This document shows positions 12,301 through 24,300 of a DNA stretch of 52,266 nt, in pieces. Position numbers and translations under genes: made by a program. Within the stretch, counting starts at the first letter, position 1; each line of letters begins with the position of its first letter. The DNA is from Apostichopus californicus (taxonomy: Eukaryota > Echinodermata > Holothuroidea > Aspidochirotida > Stichopodidae), in NCBI GenBank assembly GCA_020650975.1, contig JAIPMN010001429.1, positions 1-52,266 on the forward strand, given 5' to 3'. A model generated the notes under the pieces. It did no database searches. It saw only the letters and a list, made by a program, of their open reading frames with translations, and was not told the origin of the DNA.

Positions 12301-15300
12301 AACGGCTTGAAGAGGTCAAGGAAGGCACCGCCGTGCAAAACGCTACCAATTGCCATATATGTGCTAGGTAGATATGAGGGTACATAGGGGACATGTAAGA
12401 GACGAGTAAGGTAAATGGTGGAAAACCCGGAGAAACATCTCTCTGGGAAAGAGAATGATGGTGGCAGCTAGGGGTCAATGACCAACTGTCGGTCCACTGC
12501 TATTTTATAACAGGTCTACTAAGAAATAACAAATTTTTTATTGATAACAGCTCCCATGTGAATTTTATAGCTCTCAAATGTCATCAGCTTTATATTTTCT
12601 GATCAGAAGCAGTGTGTGGTACCAGGGGACAACTAAAACTGATTCAACCTGGCCATGTGAGTAATGGCCATGTGCTACCTTAGAGACTAACAAAGCTATA
12701 TATATTTATTTTCAGTTTCAAATATATGAATATGCATAGGACCTCAGCATATTATCACCAATCACAGCCACTGGTTATTGTCAAGTATGCAACATATCAT
12801 GAGAAATTCAAGTTAAAACTCGTCTTTACTATTGTGCAAATCTCATTACCTTTACAACTATTATCACTATAGTTTAAGAGTTGGTAAATACTATTTTCCT
12901 CAACCCCCCCACACCCCTTCCTCTTTATGCTTGTTTTGTTTTTACTACGTTTTGTTACCTTGGTGGAGGGGGAGGTGGGGGATGCTTCTCCAGTCCTCCT
13001 CCTTTCACCGCATTATATTTATGTATCTATATATACTATTCTACTTTTTGAACTATGGCAATCAATTCAAACTCAAAGGCAGCTGAAAATAACTCCTGAA
13101 ATATTGACCGATGATTGCAGTTATTTCCTGTGTACAAGGATGGAGTTTTCAAAAGCACAATCTGAACTGATTGAAAGCAGCCCGTTAAGAAATATTAAAC
13201 GAGAAAAACAATACTAACGATACTAGTTTCACTTAACGAGGTCCATCCTGCATTTCTAGGCAGATGAAGAAATCCAAGAAAAAGCAATCATGAATGGCAA
13301 GATTCAAGGATTCTTGATTCAATAATATTTGCACGTTTCCATCCATTTCGAATAAAACATCGTTTCAGAACCGAAAAATTATAACTGGAGCTTTGAACAG
13401 ACGAAAGCTGTCTGTGAATTGAAGTGTATAGATATTTCAATTATCAGTGGGGTTAATGGTACTTCTATTACCATAAACCAAGCCTCAAGGACACATTACC
13501 ATTTCATACGCTAAGTATTGAACCTTAATCCATAACGTTACTGGCCATGAAAGTGTGAATGTATGTATGTATTTAGATCCTCCTGCAAGCAGGAGCTTGC
13601 AAAGAAGCCTCCTTGGCTTATCAAAGCCGCAAGCTGAACGAAGTCAGTCTCTGACATTCATATTTAACGTCCATGATTATGAATTGTCAACAATCTGGTG
13701 TGGCCTTGGAGGAGGAAGCGGAGGGGGTGGTGTTCCCATCCTTTTTCAATTGCAAAAGTAGTTGATAACACAACTTTGCACTAAGACCTGGGAAGGTCTC
13801 TCCCAGACACCGATAAATTACTGGGGGGGGGGGTGGGCTTGGCTTCAAACAACCACGGTTACACCCCCATTTCCAATACGATTTTTTTACCAACATCCGG
13901 TGAATAGCGGGGCTGGATCAGAGTACCACTCCAGTGTAAATGCATCCGGATCAATGCATAAGTTTACCTGATGGAGAGATGATCGTCGATAAAATTAGGG
14001 GATCTGATCCAGATCTAGTGTTAAAGCACCGTTGTAAAAGCATACTTGTATCAAGTACAAAAGGACTAATTAATTATGTATTAATTTATGCCCAGCCTTT
14101 TGTCTGCTGCACAGTAGCCCTAACTGGATTATCCTCTTCACACACAACAGTACTACCTTCCCTCAATACAGCCCTTTTTCTCCATCCTGCTAGCAATGTT
14201 CTCACACGTTGCTGTAATTTTATCAGACTGCAATTAGTCACATACTGTACCTTTATTAAAGATGTCACAATAGTGTATACCACCGAAGGCAACAAGAGGT
14301 GGCAGGGTTTACTGAAAAGTGAATATATCCCTGTGTTATGTCCATTTAAGGTTACTGTACTTTCATGTCCCTTGAAGGCATTAACCCACCAAACACCCGC
14401 TTTGTTCACAATTCACAAAGTTAATCACCTCTTTAATTCGATTCTAGACATTTTGTCAACAAGACGACTTCATACCAGTGTTAACCAAAGTTACCAAATA
14501 TAACAGATTCAGATGCAGTTGAAGGCATATCACCCTCCTGTACGTTTTATCCCACCGATGGAAAAATTTAATCCACCAAGCATATCATCATCATCAGTGG
14601 CGTCGCCAGGGAGTGGCTTGGGGGGCACGTGCCCTCCCAGAAAAAATTGTGCACCCCCAGGTGCGACTTGTAGTTTTCAAAAAAAATACTCAAACAAAAA
14701 CTTGATCTGCCTCAATTAAAACATTAATATCGGTCAGACTAAGCACGAAAATTCTTGAACATAAAGTTAATTCAAGTTGCAAAATATAGCACCAGATTGC
14801 ATCTAAGGACCTTTAATTAATCAAAACTTTCTCAAAGGGGAGGGGGACACCACCTCCCCATAGACCTCTCTCCCAGGACGGCATTCACAAACAAACATTG
14901 TCCCCCTTATTAAGTGATGTGCCCCCCCAGTGCCTCCCCAAGATTGAAATGTCTGGCGACACCACTGATCATCATACAGTACATCAACTTTATTGGCATA
15001 CTTGTGGCTAATATAAATGCAAATAATTCTGTAACCTTCGCAAACCTCTCCGAATCTTATCAATTTTGTTTTCACTCGGCTAGATAATACTACATTATTT
15101 ATACTCACACATATCTCAGACTTGATATGAAAACAAATTTAAAGGAGATGGAGATAAAGATCTTGACTAAATAAAACTTAATTCAACAAACACAGCTCAA
15201 TGCAGATTACAGGACTTTACAAAATAACGACCAAAAACAACAGACGGTTGTGAAATCCTGTCAATAACCTCTAAATGAAAGGAAAAGGGGGAAAAAATCT

Positions 15301-18300
15301 CCAGTATAATCAAGCGAGACCAGAACGTTAATTATCGGAGCCATGATAATTTTCTCGTTAGAACACCTAACAACTAACCAACCGTTCCTTGGTTTCTCGC
15401 TCAGGCAAACCAAGGATCCGTATCCCTGCGACAAAAAATGGCCAAAGTTTTTTAAGCAATAAGTAAACTGACACGACGAATCCGGTTACTCCTACAAATA
15501 GAGAAAGATCGGTTTAATTACGACGCTTCATTTATATTATGATTTACATGTTTATTGGCCGCTTGAAGGGAGTGAAGCTAGAATTTCATTTTGCTTGATT
15601 AAGCTTGACAATTCTGTCGGGTTTTCTGGCTGTTTTGTTTTTGCGGGTTCTTTTCCTTTTTTATCTGACGAATCGCATCACAAGATATTCATAGCCCCTA
15701 GGATCGTCACAAAACACAATTAGTCGTACAATAACACCATTAACAGCCACACATTCATCAGTTGGTTGGGGTTTTTTCAGTTTACTCTATGAGAAAATGT
15801 ACAAGGGAGAACAAACATAAAAATATTTTCTCTCCTTTCTGGAAGTTTCAAGAGATAAATCATTTTTATGGAAGTCTTGACAGCATTAACATTTGATTTG
15901 GCAAATTGCAAGGATTTTGTTTGATATTAGGGATATAAACTAATACATAATACACAGGTTTGCACTTTTTGTAGCCATTTTTTCCCAATTTGTGTCATGG
16001 TTTTCAAACTGTTGGTACATGTAACTGTGATGATGTGGATACATTCTTTCCTTTCATAGAGTTTAAAAAATTAAATTAAAACATTAATAACAAATATTTA
16101 CTTTGTTGCCAATTATTTTTTGTCTGTCCTTTGTTCTTTTATCATTGTTTTAATTTTTTTTTGGGGGGGGGACTTCATTATTTTAAATTTTTCCATCCAA
16201 TTAAGAAATAAATAAACAAACAAACAATGTAACAAAAATGCAAACCAATTATATAGTTTTTCATTAAGTCTAAACAATACATTTTCAAGTATTCTTGCAA
16301 TCACTGTTATCTGTAACTTGCTGACAATTTCTGTAGTGAGCCAAAATTTTAACACTGGCAAACATTAACAATAAAACCTACATTTCCCCCACCCCCCCCC
16401 CCCCTTACGCCCAAGAAGAAGATGATGTATGATGACAAAGAATGAGAACTGATTACATATTGCTATAGCAAGGGCACAATATTCTTCACAAAAGTACAGC
16501 TTGAAGATTTAATCAAATCTTGCAGTAAACTTTTAAAAGCCATGGGCTTCCAGATGGAGATGAAACTAGCAAATTAAGGGAAGTCAATACCAATTAGGAT
16601 GCAAGTTGTCCTCATTTTCTAGCTCAGGGTTGTTGACCTTTGGGAAACAGATACATGAGTCACACACTAGCTTACTTTTCAACTTCAATGGAAAAGTTGA
16701 AATCTAGTATGGCAGTATTTTATTACAATTAGAAACAATAAGGCAAAGAGGAGATTTTCATCAAGGGAATAGGAGAGTGGTAGCTAGGGGTACCGAACCT
16801 GAAAATCTTAACCTCCCCCCTCTCTCTCTCTCTCTCTCCTTGTTATTTACTTTTGTTACTCCACCACAATGCAGGTGAAATTGCAATTTTATTGATGTTT
16901 AGATTAGAACTAGGTTTACTGTGTGCATGTATAGATGTCCTGATTGGACCATCATTCATACTCTTTAATAGTACACAAAGTTATTTGGTGTCAGCAGTTC
17001 TCAGTTAAAGCAATTAAACTTTTCTCAAATGTCTCTGCATTATTTTTGGTTCTATTAATTAAAAATTGGTACCTTACTGTCAAACTCTACAGGTTTACTA
17101 AGGTATTTACTATTTAGGACAAGGTTTGCCTCTCAAAAGCACTGATAAATTTACAATACCTTTTCATTCCCTGTAACATTGCAGTGTCAAATGGCATTTT
17201 TAGAATATTCACTTTTAAAAAGTTGTTTCAATTTGAAGAAGATACAGAAAGCCTTGGCAATTGAACTTTTTTAGATTTAATCCAAAACCTCCCATAAATA
17301 GAAATATTTTAAATACACAGTGGTATTGTACTCAGGTGTGGTAGGGGGGGGGGGGATCTTGATTATGTACCAATAGCTTTGATTCCATCAAATCCNNNNN
17401 NNNNNACCAATAGCTTTGATTCCATCAAAGCATACTTTTACAAGCAATGACACAGAAATCATCAAAACTGGATAGTTAAATATATGCAAATCACTCAACA
17501 TTTACAAATTTACATCAACAGGATTAACATGTACATGTGTTTTACACAATTTTCCTAGGAGGGAAGTCTCTCTGACTGGGGCTATATTCCCTCTTTTCAA
17601 CATGTAGGTCCTGTGCCTCTTTCAAAAATAATCGCAGGGTGGGATGAGTTGTGGGGGGGGGGGTGGGGGCTTAAACAGACTAGGATTTTTAAAGCATCTT
17701 TGTTAAAAAAAAAAAAAAATTGGAACTCTAACAAGTACTATTTGAAAAAGAATTTAATATAATTTAGCAGGATAGAGTTTGGAAGCAAAATAGTGACATT
17801 TTGTCAAGCCCTAAGATCCTGAAATTCTTAACTTGCTGCTGAGATATTTAAACAATCAAATATAATGACAATGTTACAGGTCCTTCTGTTGATGAATCCT
17901 CAAGCACTGTCCAATTAAGGAAATTTTCACATTTATACACAAAATAATTCTACAGCATATTATGAAACTGTCACTGTTCTATTTTGAGCACAATTTTTAA
18001 CAGAAATATTGATTCTAAGTTACAATCAAAGAGGTGTTAAGCTGTCACAAAATTTCTTTGGAAAAACTATTGCCAATTAATTCATTTATCCTGTGAACAG
18101 ACTCATATCAATAATCACTAAACTAATGTTCAGCTACAGTAATATTCAGTTAGGCCTCGTACTGTCGATAGCAGAGTCCTAGCATATGCTATATTTAGTC
18201 TTATATAGGAGGAACCTAACATGGTGCAATAGGTATTAAGGCACACTTTCGGGAAATTATGATTTTATTATATTAATGTAAAGCAAGCCTGTTTGAAGTG

Positions 18301-21300
18301 TACTAGTTAGCAAGTATGTATTTTTCACAATTTTATTAAAGATGTCAAAAGAAGATATTTGATACAAAAACTATGTCAAAAAATCAACATTTTATCATAA
18401 CCTTTTTGGGTGTTTAAGTATAACTTCTATCAGTTCAACTGTTTCTTGTCTCAGTAGTGGAGCGTCCATACAGTCAGGGGGGGGCGAATGCCCCCCCTGA
18501 CGGACTCAAATGGACTGCTGGCGCCCTTTTCAGCTTTTTACCACTTTTTACTTATTCACGATTATTGATTTTTTTATTGCGCTCTCATCTAAAATAGTCA
18601 CATTTTTTGGGCGATGACACCTATTTATTCTTCGTTTTTATCTGCAAATTAGCAAGGCCCGGAAAGGGTAATTTCCGGCGATCTAGGGAGTATCTTTACT
18701 CAAAAATTTTGGTACGCTCCGCGCCAACTCGTGGTGGCGCTCCGCTAGATAGTGTCGGAAGCGCCCCTACAGACCATTATCGCCCCCCTTGACCAATACC
18801 CCTAGCTCCGCCACTGTCTTGTCTGTGTGTGCAAATGTCTAAAGAATTTAAAGAAACATCCCCCACTTTATTCTTTCAACCAGAATGCAAAAATGCATTG
18901 TGGTTTCGATGAAAACCCTATGACACTGTTTTTGTTGTGTTGTTGTTGTCATATTTGTGCAGACACAATATATGATCAGTGTTTGTAACTCGTTGTAGAC
19001 TTTCAGATGTATTCCACACATTTAAGTATAGACAACATTACAAGGTAGTACGTCGTACTACGTACAAGTACCAAACCTTGAAAAAGATACATTTCAACAG
19101 AAATTGACCAGAGTTTCATCAAATTTCACCAAATGTATAGACTTTGGGTACGTACATGTAGGTACATGTATTGTCTAAGTTTGATATAGATAGCCATTTG
19201 AGGAATTAACTTAATTAACACAATGAATTAAAAAAAATACCAGCTCAAAGTCTTAAATGTGCCTTAATATCCTGTAACTCAACCATGATATAACATTACA
19301 CTGATATCTGACCATGAACCATGTAATCTTTTGACTGCAAAAAATATAAATCTCATACAAATCTGCGAACTCCCTATCCCAATGATACACCCCCCCCCCC
19401 TCCCCCATCAGCAAGCAAACAAACACACAGGAAATAAATCAAAAAGAAAAAAATGTAACAAATTTTCCCAAGATGACAAGTATTTAGCAAATGGTTCCAG
19501 AATTTACTAATGAGTAGATGAAACAAATAATCCTCCTTCGTTGTTTACAAATAAACTGCAGACAATAATCACCTGCATACTCCAGTAAAACTATCCACAG
19601 ACACAAACGTATATATCCCAGAAACGTAAAATATTACAAACAGTTTCAAATTCCAGACTCAACTAGATAGGTAAAAGAAGAACTACCTGGTTGAATCCTC
19701 ACAGCAGTATATCACTCAATAACTCCAAAGAAAAATCAACAATTTAACAATTCCCAAACTTTGAATAAGTTATATCCTCTGGTGAAGATACCTTCCCCAT
19801 TGACGATGATAATATTTATATTAAACAACAGCTACTGTGCAGCTATCCAGCAAAACACACACACTCTCCTGCTGTACGCATGGAAGGTACTCTCTCACTG
19901 AGCAAACTAAACGGTTCTTTGATTACTCCAGGCTTGCAGCTTCCAAGATTAAACTGCTACTCCATGTGAACTAAAGTTTGTGGGGGAACGCAAGATAGAG
20001 AGAGGAGCATTTGTTGAATATTCAAAAGGGTAATATTATCACACAGGAAGAGGGTAATTCTAGTTGGATCTTTTGTTTGGTAACCCCTATAAAGTTCCTC
20101 TGTCATTGCCAGTAAGCTATATCACCTAACTGTCATCCACACTTTACCAAAACATGTTACAAACATTACCAGTCCTTTGTTACAGGCCATCAGAGAAAAT
20201 AACTGATCAGACTCCAACAAGAGAGTTAAGAGGTCTGTTTGTTAAGGATTCACAATAGACTGCCACTTTACTGGCTATCGAACTTGTGACTTCCAGAATC
20301 AATACTGGAGAGGGACTGCCTGCCCTTGAGCAATTTAGTTTCGGGGACTGTGAAAGGGATGAATCATACTGTACCACATATGGACAAAATAACAACTGAC
20401 CAATTTAAAGCTATTTATCGTTTCCCTGGAGAATTTATTCAGCCCAAGTCACAGGTCTACAACAACCTCTTGTCACCGATCAGTCACATGTACAAGAACT
20501 CTTACAGATGGTGGATTTTCTCTGCTCAGAGAAGAAGATCAAGTGAGATGATTGCTAGAAATGATAAACATTGTTAGATTACAAGGTTAAGATCGCTGAG
20601 GGAAGCAGGTACTTCTAAGTATCCTTACGCTTATCTAGGTTAATTTGTCCAGGTATAAATGGGTGGCACTATATCATCTTAATTATACTCAGATCATAAA
20701 ACGGTCATTGCAAATCGATCTTAAAAGGTTTTTGTTTTTCTCTCTTTGCCCCTGATCAAAACTTGCCACCAACCACCACGCTTTCATACTAATATATTGG
20801 CAATTCGATAGAACATAACAATAAAGCACTGTGACCATTAATGCTTTGTTTCTTTGTGTGGAAAGGGGAGTGAGGGGGGGGGGGGTTAGGGTTTGATAAT
20901 TGAGTATTATCCCACTTTCTAATTAAATTAACTGTTACAATGGTTCTGTATTTATAAATTAATTATTCCTACAAACTATGTTACTATGGCTAAGTAATCA
21001 CAAACTGTTCGCAGAGCAATTTTTTGTCCTTCTGACAACCAGGTCTTACTTTTTGGTTGTCCAAACAGCAAATTTGGTTTTCCAAAAGATTACAGCAAAA
21101 TTAGAAGAAAGATCAATGTCTACACTGTAGGAGAGAAGTGTAGGTTTGGTGACTATAGAACACCAGGAGGTATTGGGCCCAAAAAAATCCTCTACAAATT
21201 TGTTCTGATTGGGACATAACCCTACACAACCTGTCTTTACAGTTGTTTTGGAATTGCCTCTCCTCCCCCCCCCCATCTTAATCCCCGTCCCAACCCCTAC

Positions 21301-24300
21301 TTGCTTGGTCAACATTAAACAAAGTCTTATACCTACTCATATTACTTTAAAGAGCCACCACTGGGCATATCAGAAAACAAATTGGACATCATGAATTCAA
21401 AGCAATACCCACATCAATACAAAATCAATAAACAGCTCAGCCTCTTAGAGGCCTGAAGCAGATCATTGGGAAATGATGAGCTATGAATGATGGTCTTAAC
21501 TGGAGTATTGAAAGTTGTACTCGCTTACCAGGCATTTAAGTAGTAAATCTATTAGTATCAACTTAAAAAGAGAGGCTTAAAATGTAGTTTGGTAATAGAC
21601 CAAGCTATTGAGTAAAGGAGTTTAGTACCAACATTAATCCTCTGCGGTTTCAGGCAAGAATAAAGAAAGCTGATTTCTTTCTTGGTGTATGTATTTTTTC
21701 CACCTGTTTACATTTCAACAGGGGGGGGGGGGATTAAAATTGAGATCATTTGTATAAAATGCTCCTTTGTGGCTCAATTACTAATACCACCTCTTCTTAT
21801 TTTAAAGAAGAACATTTTTCATATTAAAATAAATTCTTCAGTTAATAAATATTTTATGCTATGGAAAGAGAAGTATTCAATTAATGGGTATTATCAATTT
21901 ATAACTAATAGGTTTATTTTGGTGAGTATTATGTGTGTCTGAAGTTAAAACTTTCATTAATTCCATCACTTTCGTGAACTCAATTTGACTAAATTGTCAA
22001 ACCATATTGCTATAAGCTGGATGGGTGAGGTCAGCGGACAAAGGTGGAAGTGGAATACTAGAAAGAAGAATGAAACACAAAGAACAAGTGCGGAGGTTGA
22101 AAAAGGAGAGAAGAGGGAGGAGAAAGGGGGGGGGGGAAGGATGAAATAACCAATCCATAATCCACAGGGGGAAAAGACATTGAATATTCATCAATACTGC
22201 TTGTGCATTTATAACCCTGACATGAAACTCATTTTCTTATAAAATTTACATAATTCACAAACAGTAATGAAAAATTCTACATGGCATGTATTCTGAGTAA
22301 TTCTAACAATATGTTCATAGAACAATGAGGATCGTTACACAAACAGAGATTCAGAACTAAAATGGAGCCTTAATTGGGGGGGGGAGGGGGAATGGGGGAG
22401 AGGGGGGCAAAAGCCAAATATTAGATGTCCAAGCTGCAGATCTAATGTTTTTTACAAAAAGATATACTTTCTGATACATTATACAAGCTTTTAGAGTAGA
22501 TCTCACAATACACATTTGTTCTTGAATCATTCTACGATTTGACACACTGAACAAAATGCTGCACCAAAGGCAAAAACAAAATGGCATTGCAGGATTTTTT
22601 TTTCTTTTTATGATCTGTATGGTAATGTTTGGTGGGACTCAGCAGCACTTAACTGAGAGGGAAAAAAAGGGGGGGCAGGCACTGACAGCAGAAGCAATCC
22701 TTGTCATTTGTTTTGTCAAGACATCTGAACTTCATATGTCAGCTAGGTAAGTAAAAAATTTACAAGATACGACCACAGGCTATGTAGCATCATCATTATA
22801 ATCCAGACAATTTCTTTTTATTTATATCTTTCTTTAGTTTTAATTTGTCATGAAGAAAAAAATGAAATTGCTTATCAAATAAATTCAAGTGGAGTTACTC
22901 AGAGATGCCAGGGGAAATATGTTTTTTTTTGTCTTCTCACGAAATGTCGGGAGGTACAGCCAGTTGCTTTTGTGAGACTGTGACAAGCACATGATTAATA
23001 TTTCATCATTGTGCTGCTTTCTTCACGAGGAGCAAACGAAGGCTCTTTAGTGGTTTTGTCATGGAAGATTTTAATAATGAAACATACTTGTAAGCGTGTT
23101 ACATTATTCAGACCCACAAACTTACATGTTTGTGGGGACTATTAGGTGCATCTCCAGCTATTTGGCTAATGGGATTCAAGTATGCCTAATAATGAGTGAT
23201 GCACACAAAAGCAATATGAACCATTTCAGCTTGTCTTTTAACACTAGCATATGACATGCAAGTATATCTATATATTCAGCTAGAAACTCAGTCTGGATAA
23301 AAATAAATGCTGGAGTTGGATGGGCATGCTTTGGGGATAAAAACACTGCATGCATGGCCTAGGGTCAAGTTCTAAAAACATATTTTCCTTTTCCTTTTTA
23401 ATCATAAACAATAACTGTTGACAATCAGCATTCTCCAAGTCCAGAGGTCAGACATTTTAACCTCCTATGGAGATTTCTTCTAAGTCACCCCCCTCTACTG
23501 TTACTCATTTTTGGCAAATGTTGACAGTTACACAAGTGTAGCACACTGGCAAGGAATTAAAGCAGTCTGGAAGCGTTGGAAGAGTTGAAAGGGCCGCAAT
23601 ACTTAGAAAGGAAAACTTGATTGAGGGTGCCGTTGTCATTACAAGTTAACTTTAAACGGAAGGATCAGGGTGGAATGGATTCCCTAGAGATACCCCCCTC
23701 CGGGATTGTGAAAGAAACTCTCTAAAACAAAGCAATAAAAAGTCATTACATTTAGCTAATTCAGAGAAGAATTTATCTGATATCCCATAGCAAAATGCCA
23801 GATGCACAATGGGCAAATTGGTATATACATGCAAAGATGTTTAATAATTTTTGGTAAACACAGGAAGTATAGATGTAGTATTTTATATGAGACATAGTTC
23901 AGAACCTTCACAACTACTACATAAAAAAAGAACTATAAATTATTTCCTGCAATGTTGTTTATGATAATATCATTTCCCTTCCCAAATTTTCCCTTCCCCC
24001 CCCCCCTCCACAAAAACTCCCCAGCCTGGTTTTATTTGTATCGCCCTTAATGTGCTCCATGGAAGGAACAATCAGCTACAATTAAGTTCTGTAGCTGACT
24101 TTACATGAATGTGCTCACAAGTCTCAGATCTAAACACAATTTTGTAAGTGAATTCCTCTTTTGGTACAAAGTATAGGCTCTATGTTTACAGCCTTGCTCA
24201 ACTAAGGTACACACAACTGACTCCCACACTTAAATAGGTTCAACAGGTTGGGCAACATCTATGATTAATTTAATTTAGCTAAAAAGTAAACAAATTAATT

